From NCBI GenBank assembly GCA_017526725.1, contig JAFXRA010000046.1:1-8032 (forward strand): a DNA stretch of 8,032 nt. Direction: 5' to 3'. Shown piece by piece: positions 1 through 5,693 of this stretch; the stretch's first letter is position 1; each line of letters starts with the position of its first letter. The DNA comes from Candidatus Rifleibacteriota bacterium (GTDB taxonomy: Bacteria; Riflebacteria; Ozemobacteria; Ozemobacterales; Ozemobacteraceae). Below the pieces are notes generated by a model, which saw only the letters and a list, made by a program, of their open reading frames with translations, did not search any database and was not told where the DNA came from. A program made the translations under genes and the position numbers.

Positions 1-1878
1 ATTTGGTTGACGATCTTTGTAGTTGCTGCTTTTGTTATCACTTTGATTTGTTCTTACAAAATTCAAAGCAGGTTGGCTCAAGAAACAGCATTAAATATGC
101 TAAATGAGAATCTGAATGACGCTGAAGCTAGAATTTTACATTCTAATAATAATCTTTTACATATTAAAGAATTAACAGAAAATGGAGCATTAACCAAAAC
201 AAGAGCTTTTGCAAGAATTGTAAAAAATACTCCAGAATTATTTAATAGTTTAATTGCTTTTGATAAAGCAATAGACTCTGTAAAAGATAAAATTTCCAGC
301 TTAGATTACAATGGCAAAATTAAACTTTATCAGAGCGTGATTATGTCCTGTCCTGAATATAAAGTTAATAATGAAATTCTTGAAAGATTAAAACAAGATT
401 TTGATGTTGATGAAGTAACAATAACAAACGGCGATGGAATAATGATCTCTTCTATTCCGGCAGAATATATTGGTTATGATATGACTTCAAGAGAACAGTC
501 TAATGAATTTGTTCAGCAACTGATAAATACAGATAATAGTGAATATGTTCAAAAACCCATGCCTAACGGCTTTTTAAAGAGAATATTCCAATATGTCGGA
601 GTTAGAAGAACAGATAGTAAAGGTTTTGTACAAATAGGCTATTCTCCAAAGAGATTAGAAGAAGCTGAAAAATTAGCTGATATTTATAATATATCTAAGG
701 ATTTCAGAATAGGGAATAACGGCAAATTAAAAATTACAAAAGCTGTAGATAATAAAGATGCTGTTGATCTTTTAAATGGTCAAAATCAAAAAACAATTAA
801 TAAAGAAATCGATGGCAAACTTTCATTATGCGTATATAGGAAATATGGTGATCTGATACTTAGAGCCAGTCTTCCTCAAGACGAAATGTTTCTCTCTAGA
901 AATACAGTAGTTCAATCAATGGCCATAGCTTATTTTGTTCTATTTTCAATTGTTTATGTATTGATTTCTTTACTGCTTCAAAAAGTTGTTATTAAAGGGA
1001 TTTATTCTGTTAATGATTCTTTGAATAAAATTACAGACGGAGATTTAAACGAAACTGTCAAAGTACATAATACAGAAGAATTCGACATTCTTTCAAACGG
1101 TATCAATACAACTGTTAATGCTTTAAAGAAAGCTATTGAAGCGGAATCAAAACGAATCGATGCTGAGCTGGAAATAGGTAGAACAATTCAAAAGTCAGTT
1201 CTTCCTGATGATTTTCCAGATAATGATATATATACAATTTTTGCTATGATGGATACTGCAAAAGAAGTTGGCGGAGATTTTTATGATTTCTTTGCTATAG
1301 ATAAGAATCATAATGCAATGTTGGTTGCAGATGTTTCAGGTAAAGGTATTACTGCAGCATTGTTTATGATGAACGCAAAAGCCTTAATAAAAGAATTGGT
1401 TCTTAGTGGTAAATCACCTGCTGAAGCTATTGCTGAAGCAAATTCAGAATTATGTGAAAATAATAAAGCAAGAATGTTTTTAACACTATTCCTTGCTGTT
1501 TTAAATACAGATAATGGTGAAATGACCTGTGTAAATGCTGGTCATAATCCACCCTTATTAAATCATAATGGAATTTGGGAATATAAAAAGATTAAACATT
1601 CTATGGCTTTGGGTGTTTCAAAAAAGGCTAAGTTTTCAGAAGTTATTATAAAACTAGAACCTAAAGACTCTTTCTTTATGTATACTGATGGCGTTACAGA
1701 AGCACAAAATACCAAGAATGAATTATATGGTGAAGAAAGATTAAAAGAATTTTTATCTAACCAAAAGGATAATACCCCCAAGACTCTTTTACATGCTGTT
1801 AGAAATGAATTAAAGACCTTCGCCGGTGAAGCACCTCAAAGTGACGATATAACCATGATTATGGGCTTTTATAAATAA
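1..1878 (+). CDS. Membrane sensor with HAMP and SpoIIE/PP2C phosphatase domain (5' partial)
   Basis: A membrane-bound serine/threonine phosphatase of the RsbU/SpoIIE type. Proteins of this family usually dephosphorylate an anti-sigma-factor antagonist in partner-switching pathways. The frame is open to the first base, and the first visible possible start is a TTG at 7, so the true N-terminus probably lies upstream. Numbering from that TTG: a membrane helix at about 2-17; an extracytoplasmic region at about 20-298 that resembles a Cache-type sensor (around 135-215); a second membrane helix at about 302-329; a HAMP linker at about 325-378; a short helical connector; and the phosphatase domain at about 385-623. 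The PP2C metal-binding acidic residues appear intact: D424 in GGDFYD, D442 in ADVSGKG, D561 in YTDGVTEA and D613/D614 in QSDDITMI. The protein ends directly after the domain, as is usual. Domain class is confident; the ligand and the target are unknown. No anti-sigma or STAS gene is adjacent. Confidence 0.9.
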   Translation: MWLTIFVVAAFVITLICSYKIQSRLAQETALNMLNENLNDAEARILHSNNNLLHIKELTENGALTKTRAFARIVKNTPELFNSLIAFDKAIDSVKDKISSLDYNGKIKLYQSVIMSCPEYKVNNEILERLKQDFDVDEVTITNGDGIMISSIPAEYIGYDMTSREQSNEFVQQLINTDNSEYVQKPMPNGFLKRIFQYVGVRRTDSKGFVQIGYSPKRLEEAEKLADIYNISKDFRIGNNGKLKITKAVDNKDAVDLLNGQNQKTINKEIDGKLSLCVYRKYGDLILRASLPQDEMFLSRNTVVQSMAIAYFVLFSIVYVLISLLLQKVVIKGIYSVNDSLNKITDGDLNETVKVHNTEEFDILSNGINTTVNALKKAIEAESKRIDAELEIGRTIQKSVLPDDFPDNDIYTIFAMMDTAKEVGGDFYDFFAIDKNHNAMLVADVSGKGITAALFMMNAKALIKELVLSGKSPAEAIAEANSELCENNKARMFLTLFLAVLNTDNGEMTCVNAGHNPPLLNHNGIWEYKKIKHSMALGVSKKAKFSEVIIKLEPKDSFFMYTDGVTEAQNTKNELYGEERLKEFLSNQKDNTPKTLLHAVRNELKTFAGEAPQSDDITMIMGFYK

Positions 1879-1901
1879 ATCTTTTAAAGAAAGATCCTTT
1901 T
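1879..1901 (+). terminator. Weak hairpin after the phosphatase gene
   Basis: Directly after the TAA at 1876-1878, atcttt (1879-1884) can pair with aaagat (1890-1895) around a 5-nt loop, followed by cctttt. The stem is short and AT-rich, so this is at best a weak terminator. Confidence 0.25.
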
Positions 1902-2063
1902 AATAGAGCTTTTCAAAAACTAGAAATTTGATGAATAATTAGTATTTATTTGTTTAAAGCCTACCCATTGTCATAAACGTATAGCTTTCAGGGCTAAAGC
2001 CCATACGCTATACTTTTTATGACAAATGTGTAGTCTTTTCTTATATATCAATTCTATTAAAAG
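1897..2063. repeat. Nested imperfect inverted repeat between convergent genes
   Basis: The gap between the converging phosphatase and PPTase genes folds into one long imperfect palindrome. The outer 11-bp arms are 1897-1907 and 2053-2063 (cttttaataga / tctattaaaag). Inside them, 1922-1932 pairs loosely with 2047-2055. The core runs 1956-2038: aaagcctac pairs with gtagtcttt with one mismatch, 1968-1977 pairs perfectly with 2016-2025 (10 bp), 1979-1985 pairs perfectly with 2007-2013 (7 bp), and a gggc/gccc hairpin (1991-1994, 1999-2002) caps it. No coding sequence is visible. It could be a MITE-like or other interspersed palindromic element, a structured RNA, or an elaborate transcription barrier between converging genes. 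It lacks a clear terminal U-tract next to a GC-rich stem, which argues against a simple terminator. Confidence 0.55.
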
Positions 2064-2078
2064 CGGACAGTTTGCTTG

Positions 2079-2100
2079 CTCTTATAAAAGAGGGTCTTTT
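2079..2100. terminator. Short hairpin downstream of the PPTase gene
   Basis: The sequence ctctt (2079-2083) pairs with aagag (2088-2092) around an ataa loop, just beyond the PPTase stop codon on the minus strand. On the plus strand it is followed by ggtctttt. The stem is only 5 bp and the minus strand has no good U-tract, so a terminator role is uncertain. Confidence 0.2.
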
Positions 2101-2106
2101 AAAGGT

Positions 2107-2886
2107 TCAGTTATTCAATACCGCTATACAGGCAGCATACCCATCACTTGGAATAAAATCTTTCACCTGAAATTTATTATCTGACATTGTGTTAATTAAT
2201 TGATTATCAGTTTCAGGTTCAAAGGAAACCTCATAATTTTTCATTGCTGAAAGACCTTCACCAGTAGCTTTTAAAATTGCTTCCTTACGTGTCCAACCCT
2301 TTACAAAAGCAAGCTGCCTTAATTCATCAGGCTGAGAGAAAAAGCTTTGTTGCTCTCTTTCAGAGAAGAAATGTTTGATAATAGCTTCTTTATCAGCATT
2401 TCTTTCATTTTTTTCTACATCTACACCTACTGGAGAATTTGCAATAGCAATAAGAATTAAATTATCTGTATGAGATAAATTAAAGAAGAGGTTAGGGTAG
2501 TCTTTTAAATATGGTTTACCTGCAGAGGTAGTTTCGATTTTTAAGTTTAGTTTTCTGCCATTACGAGGGGAAGAAGCTCCCCAACGAATGGTGGGGGAGC
2601 TGTCACGTAGTGACTGAGGGGGCTGAAATGCAAAGCATTGCGGAGATTTGGGAATATAATTCATATTACCCGTTATTTTTTCAGACAACAAAAACCTCAG
2701 ATAAACCCTTGCAGTTAGAAAAGTAAACTGAGCCTTTTCATTTTTAAATCTATAGAATCTATCTTTTTCTTCTTCTGATAAAACCGCTATTATATTCTCT
2801 AAACATTCTGTTTCAGGTTTAATGAAATTTTCTGATTCGATTACATAAACGTGAGCGGTGTTATTAAAAAATGTAAGATATTTCAT
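2107..2886 (-). CDS. 4'-phosphopantetheinyl transferase (Sfp type) carrying an in-frame repeat insertion
   Basis: Transfers the phosphopantetheine arm of coenzyme A to a serine on acyl, peptidyl or polyketide carrier proteins in the cytoplasm. Family hallmarks in the 259-residue product: GKPY at 123-126, FNLSH at 135-139, VGVDVE with the metal-ligand pair D156 and E158, FSERE at 174-178, and WTRKEAILKATGEGL at 198-212 containing W198, K201, E202 and K206. The start chosen is the ATG at 2884-2886. An in-frame TTG at 2908-2910 lies inside a terminator stem and is unlikely. No Shine-Dalgarno sequence precedes the ATG. Residues of about 79-111 are foreign: proline-, serine- and arginine-rich, unlike the family, and encoded by a GC-rich palindromic repeat. 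Without them the protein would be about 228 residues, close to the 224 of Bacillus Sfp. The catalytic motifs lie downstream and are unbroken, so the enzyme may still work. It sits 45 bp behind pfaD, whose partner synthase would need this modification. Confidence 0.9.
   Translation of the reverse strand: MKYLTFFNNTAHVYVIESENFIKPETECLENIIAVLSEEEKDRFYRFKNEKAQFTFLTARVYLRFLLSEKITGNMNYIPKSPQCFAFQPPQSLRDSSPTIRWGASSPRNGRKLNLKIETTSAGKPYLKDYPNLFFNLSHTDNLILIAIANSPVGVDVEKNERNADKEAIIKHFFSEREQQSFFSQPDELRQLAFVKGWTRKEAILKATGEGLSAMKNYEVSFEPETDNQLINTMSDNKFQVKDFIPSDGYAACIAVLNN
2559..2652. repeat. GC-rich palindromic repeat inserted in the PPTase gene
   Basis: A block of about 94 bp with about 54% G+C by hand count interrupts an AT-rich gene. 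It contains three hairpins: agctcccc (2575-2582) with ggggagct (2594-2601); gtcac (2602-2606) with gtgac (2610-2614); and aatgc (2627-2631) with gcatt (2635-2639). It stays open in the gene's frame and encodes a proline-, serine- and arginine-rich peptide. The composition break, the stacked hairpins and the extra length relative to Sfp-type enzymes mark it as an inserted small repetitive element, analogous to the Rickettsia palindromic elements that insert within genes. The boundaries are estimated from the composition and protein-family breaks. No second copy is seen in this window. Confidence 0.75.
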
Positions 2887-2896
2887 ATAGTAAGAA

Positions 2897-2931
2897 ATCA
2901 AAAAAGCCAAGCAATGCTTGGCTTTTTTGAT
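2897..2931 (-). terminator. Rho-independent terminator between pfaD and the PPTase gene
   Basis: A perfect 17-bp dyad (2897-2913 with 2915-2931, one central base) has a GC-containing core, gccaagca/tgcttggc, flanked by A6 and T6 tracts. It begins directly after the pfaD stop codon (2932-2934) and ends 10 bp before the PPTase ATG. By symmetry it could work in either direction, but only minus-strand transcription from pfaD is relevant here. Its position means PPTase expression depends on read-through, antitermination or a local promoter. Confidence 0.9.
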
Positions 2932-4581
2932 TTAAATATTTGCTTTTTCTTTGATTACGTCAAGTTCAAGAGGCACTGAACGTGCAACAGATGAGTCTAA
3001 GGTTATTCCCTGATTCCTTAACTGTGTAAGTCTCAGTTCTCTTGCAGCACCAAACATTAAATTAAAAGCTACAGTGACAACATGGCGGTTTTCAACACCT
3101 TCCAGGAAAGTGCCTTTTGTCCATTCATTGAATGCGCCCATAGCCGGACCGCACCAAATCTGATAATCAGCTTTGCGATCAGGATTACCAGCTATAGCCC
3201 ATCTAGAAGAAAGACCTAAGTAACCTCTGAATGTTAAAGCCATTTTATGATGTGGGTCTGCATTAGCTTTTTCAACCTGTTTCGGGTCGCGTCCAGCCCA
3301 GAATTTTTCAGTATTAGCCCAAGCAACTTCTAGAGTTTCAGGGAAGCATTGTTTTTCAATAGTTGCTTTATCTGCAGCAGGGATTTCTTCGAAGCTGTTG
3401 TATTTGCGGTAGATTTCGTATAATTTTTTACCTCTCATTGGGAACATAGTTCCACAACCCTTTAAAACCTGAACAGTAACGCCCATTTCAAACATATCGC
3501 CGGCAGGAGCCATAGCAATGTCTGCCTGACCAGCTTTGGCGAGCATTTCTCTAACTACGTCTGAAGTGCCAGATTCTTTACAAGCCTGATGAACAGAACC
3601 GCAGACAAGATATGAAGCACCCATTGCTACAGCAGCAGCTACAGCAGATGGAGTTCCGTTACCACCGCCAAAACCTACTCTTATAGGTTCAGCATATTTA
3701 TATTGTTCCATCATTCTGTCTCGAAGAGCAATAATTGTTGGAAGCAGACAAACTGCAGGTCTATTGTCTGTGTGTCCGCCTGAATCAGCTTCAGCAGTAA
3801 TATCTTGTGCTACTGGAATCTTTGAGGCTAATTCAGCCTGGTGTTCAGTAATGACACCCTGTGAAACCAGAGTATCAAGCATTTTCTTTGGCGGAGGAGC
3901 CATAAATCTTGAAGCTATTTCAACGCGGCTTATCTTAGCTATTATTTTATTTGGAACTACTATATTGCCGTTTTCATCTTCGTGAATACCAGTAACTCTG
4001 TATCTAACCAGAGGAAGAGTCATCTGTAAGAAAGCTGAAGCTTCAACCAGATGAAGGTCATATTTTAAATACAAATCAACTATTTTATCTTCTAAGCCTG
4101 CTTCTGCTGGGCTATGAATCAGATTAAAACCAAATGGAACGCCTTCAGATTTCATTCTTATTAAGTTTTGTTCAACTTTTGCAGGCGGGTCACCAGCTGC
4201 ACCGATAAAGCCAATCATTCCAGCTTTACCAAGAGCAACAGCTATTTCAGGAGATGCGATTCCATGAGCCATTGAACCGCCAACATAAGCGTATTTGATT
4301 CCATGGTCCTTACAAAAACCCTGGTCACATAAATTAGCTAATGAAGCAGGAGCAGAATAGCCATAAAATTCTAATGCTTTTTCTGATGGTTTATTTGAAT
4401 CGAAACTGATAGTACCTTTGTTTGTAAGCTTTAAAGTATTTGCTTGTTTAACAACAAATAATGGGGAATTAATATCATCTATCAATGCACGAAGTTCTTC
4501 TTCGGTATTTTTTAAACTTTCTTCTGGGCCAACCCACCAACCAAGTTGACGAGCAGAATTTGCATTTAGTAAAGTAGTCAT
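2932..4581 (-). CDS. pfaD: PfaD-family enoylreductase for polyunsaturated fatty acid / polyketide synthesis
   Basis: An FMN-dependent TIM-barrel protein of the nitronate monooxygenase-like superfamily. PfaD family members act as stand-alone enoyl reductases for PUFA synthases and trans-AT polyketide synthases. The 549-residue length is normal for the family. Motifs seen: an N-terminal segment beginning at the conserved GWW (14-16); YVGGSMAHGIASPE at about 99-112; GFIGAAGD at 124-131; ADSGGHTDNRP at 265-275; the FMN-phosphate-type glycine-rich stretch GFGGGNGTPSAVAAA at 303-317, leading to CGSVHQA at 328-334; and the APAGDMFEMGVTVQVL...GTMFPMR region at 358-383, followed by the usual helical C-terminal part. 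The ATG at 4579-4581 has a GGAGG ribosome site (4587-4591) 5 bp upstream. The gene is read away from map, with a PPTase gene 45 bp downstream. The synthase subunits it should serve (pfaA/B/C or a polyketide synthase) are not in the window. Confidence 0.93.
   Translation of the reverse strand: MTTLLNANSARQLGWWVGPEESLKNTEEELRALIDDINSPLFVVKQANTLKLTNKGTISFDSNKPSEKALEFYGYSAPASLANLCDQGFCKDHGIKYAYVGGSMAHGIASPEIAVALGKAGMIGFIGAAGDPPAKVEQNLIRMKSEGVPFGFNLIHSPAEAGLEDKIVDLYLKYDLHLVEASAFLQMTLPLVRYRVTGIHEDENGNIVVPNKIIAKISRVEIASRFMAPPPKKMLDTLVSQGVITEHQAELASKIPVAQDITAEADSGGHTDNRPAVCLLPTIIALRDRMMEQYKYAEPIRVGFGGGNGTPSAVAAAVAMGASYLVCGSVHQACKESGTSDVVREMLAKAGQADIAMAPAGDMFEMGVTVQVLKGCGTMFPMRGKKLYEIYRKYNSFEEIPAADKATIEKQCFPETLEVAWANTEKFWAGRDPKQVEKANADPHHKMALTFRGYLGLSSRWAIAGNPDRKADYQIWCGPAMGAFNEWTKGTFLEGVENRHVVTVAFNLMFGAARELRLTQLRNQGITLDSSVARSVPLELDVIKEKANI
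2935..2963 (-). promoter_or_regulatory. Possible promoter for the PPTase gene inside the pfaD 3' end
   Basis: Reading the minus strand, TTGACG (2958-2963) is separated by 17 bp from AATATT (2935-2940). These match the sigma70 consensus at 5 of 6 and 4 of 6 positions. Transcription would begin near 2928, upstream of most of the terminator hairpin, so it would not by itself avoid that hairpin. Such matches arise easily in AT-rich DNA. Confidence 0.22.
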
Positions 4582-4586
4582 TTAAG

Positions 4587-4591
4587 CCTCC
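4587..4591 (-). promoter_or_regulatory. Ribosome binding site of pfaD
   Basis: The minus strand reads ggagg, 5 nt before the ATG at 4581. This supports the chosen start of pfaD. Confidence 0.8.
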
Positions 4592-4605
4592 AATGTATGT
4601 TTATT

Positions 4606-4630
4606 CGCTGAATTTAACATAAATTCAGTG
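4606..4630. promoter_or_regulatory. Dyad in the pfaD leader (operator or RNA hairpin)
   Basis: Perfect 8-bp arms ctgaattt (4608-4615) and aaattcag (4621-4628) surround a 5-nt spacer. They extend to about 10 bp with a G-U pair and an outer C-G pair. The dyad lies about 25-50 bp upstream of the pfaD start and just downstream of a possible -10 box, a location typical of an operator. It could equally form a hairpin in the leader RNA. It does not resemble the FapR consensus as I know it, so no regulator is named. Confidence 0.4.
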
Positions 4631-4641
4631 ATTTTGTCTAT

Positions 4642-4647
4642 ATTATA
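4642..4647 (-). promoter_or_regulatory. Candidate -10 box of the pfaD promoter
   Basis: The minus strand reads TATAAT here, a perfect -10 hexamer, about 60 bp before the pfaD ATG. The hexamer 17 bp upstream (tttatt) is a poor -35 match. The surroundings are very AT-rich, so the assignment is tentative. Confidence 0.4.
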
Positions 4648-4672
4648 TTTACATTTATAATTTAAATAAAAG

Positions 4673-4701
4673 TTGTTTAATACTGCATAGAAGAGTATTA
4701 T
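4673..4701 (+). promoter_or_regulatory. Candidate sigma70-type promoter of map
   Basis: TTGTTT (4673-4678), a 17-bp spacer and TATTAT (4696-4701) give a sigma70-like promoter with optimal spacing. Transcription would start near 4708, giving a leader of about 60 nt before the map ATG. Confidence 0.5.
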
Positions 4702-4756
4702 ATAAACTCTAAAAGATAAAACATAATATTAAATTCAACGCAAATTATTGTGATAC

Positions 4757-4761
4757 AGGAG
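4757..4761 (+). promoter_or_regulatory. Ribosome binding site of map
   Basis: The sequence aggag lies 6 nt before the ATG at 4768. It fixes that start over the in-frame GTG at 4750. Confidence 0.85.
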
Positions 4762-4767
4762 TTTTTT

Positions 4768-5649
4768 ATGAGTGAAATTAACCGTAACGATCCCTGTCCC
4801 TGCGGCAGTGGACTTAAATATAAAAAATGCTGTATGAATAAAATGACTTCATATGCTGAAAGACAGCTTTCAGAAACATATTTCCGCAAATATCGAATTA
4901 AATTAAAAACTCCAGAAGATATTCTTCATATGAAAGAAGCTGGCAAACTGGTAGTAGATACACTTAAACTTTGTGAATCCTCAATTAAACCAGGCATGAC
5001 AACAGAAGATATAAATACAATTGTTCATGAATATACAATAAAACATGGTGCTACTCCTGCTCCATTAAATTATCACGGTTTCCCCAAAAGTGTATGCACT
5101 TCAATAAATGATGTTATTTGTCATGGAATTCCTTCAACTAAAGATATATTGAAGGAAGGCGATATTGTTAATGTAGATGTAACCTCAATATTGCATGGTT
5201 ATCATGCTGATGCAAACATGACTTTTCTTGTTGGAAACTGCTCTGATGATGCCAAAAAGATAGTTAATGTTGCCAGAGAATCATTAAAAAGAGCCTTAAC
5301 AGTTGTTAAACCAGGTAAGAGAATTGGCGATATAGGCTATGCAATTCAAGAATATGCTGAAGGGCAGGGGTGTTCAGTTGTTAGAGATTACATCGGTCAC
5401 GGTATTGGCCGAGGCTTCCATGAAGCTCCTGAAGTTCCTCATTACGGAAGAAAAAATACAGGTATTGAATTGATTCCAGGTATGGTTTTCACTATTGAAC
5501 CTATGATTAATCTTGGCGAACCATATTCAAGAGTTCTTTCAGACAACTGGACAGCGGTAACTACAGATGGTTCTCTATCGGCACAGTTTGAACAAACAAT
5601 TCTAGTAACAGATTCAGGTTACGAAGTTTTAACACCATACGATTTATAA
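4768..5649 (+). CDS. map: Methionine aminopeptidase type I with N-terminal SEC-C zinc motif
   Basis: Removes the initiator methionine from nascent proteins in the cytoplasm. The product has 293 residues. It opens with a SEC-C motif, NDPCPCGSGLKYKKCC at 7-22, with C10, C12, C21 and C22 as likely zinc ligands. The peptidase domain (about 45-293) has every expected active-site residue at the spacing of E. coli MAP: H119 in CHG, metal ligands D137, D148, H211, E244 and E275, and H218 in FHEAP. The intervals between the metal ligands (11, 63, 33 and 31) equal those between E. coli D97, D108, H171, E204 and E235. The start is the ATG at 4768, with aggag (4757-4761) 6 nt upstream; an in-frame GTG at 4750 precedes this ribosome site and is rejected. 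The N-terminal SEC-C extension is known in some bacterial MAPs and is thought to help ribosome or protein contact. The gene is transcribed alone and ends in a strong terminator. Confidence 0.96.
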   Translation: MSEINRNDPCPCGSGLKYKKCCMNKMTSYAERQLSETYFRKYRIKLKTPEDILHMKEAGKLVVDTLKLCESSIKPGMTTEDINTIVHEYTIKHGATPAPLNYHGFPKSVCTSINDVICHGIPSTKDILKEGDIVNVDVTSILHGYHADANMTFLVGNCSDDAKKIVNVARESLKRALTVVKPGKRIGDIGYAIQEYAEGQGCSVVRDYIGHGIGRGFHEAPEVPHYGRKNTGIELIPGMVFTIEPMINLGEPYSRVLSDNWTAVTTDGSLSAQFEQTILVTDSGYEVLTPYDL

Positions 5650-5652
5650 GAT

Positions 5653-5693
5653 AAAAAAATACCCTTTGGTTTCATGCCAAAGGGTATTTTTTT
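5653..5693. terminator. Bidirectional rho-independent terminator
   Basis: Perfect 17-bp arms (5653-5669 and 5677-5693) surround a 7-nt loop, with a taccctttgg core and A7/T7 tracts on each side. It sits between the converging map gene and the DUF4129-like gene and serves both strands. Its right edge overlaps the TAA stop codon (5692-5694) of the minus-strand gene. Confidence 0.93.

Noticed and set aside
1563..1781. Minus-strand open frame of 72 codons
   Set aside because: It lies entirely inside the well-supported SpoIIE phosphatase domain on the other strand and its product has no recognisable features.
1956..2038. Reading the intergenic palindrome as a CRISPR repeat or tRNA
   Set aside because: There is one dyad only, no regularly spaced repeats, and no cloverleaf with the expected conserved bases.
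2559..2652. Reading the repeat in the PPTase gene as a gene-breaking insertion (pseudogene)
   Set aside because: The frame is kept through the insert and all catalytic motifs follow intact, so loss of function is not shown.
2887..2910. Longer PPTase reading from a TTG at 2908-2910
   Set aside because: The TTG sits inside the terminator stem without a ribosome site; the ATG at 2884-2886 begins the family-like sequence.
3764..3985. Plus-strand open frame of 73 codons
   Set aside because: It is antisense to the conserved core of pfaD, with no ribosome site or family resemblance.
4750..4767. Longer map reading from a GTG at 4750
   Set aside because: The aggag ribosome site at 4757-4761 would lie inside the coding sequence; it is ideally spaced for the ATG at 4768.
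4698..4889. Minus-strand open frame of 63 codons
   Set aside because: It overlaps the map promoter region and the SEC-C coding segment on the opposite strand; nothing supports it as a gene.
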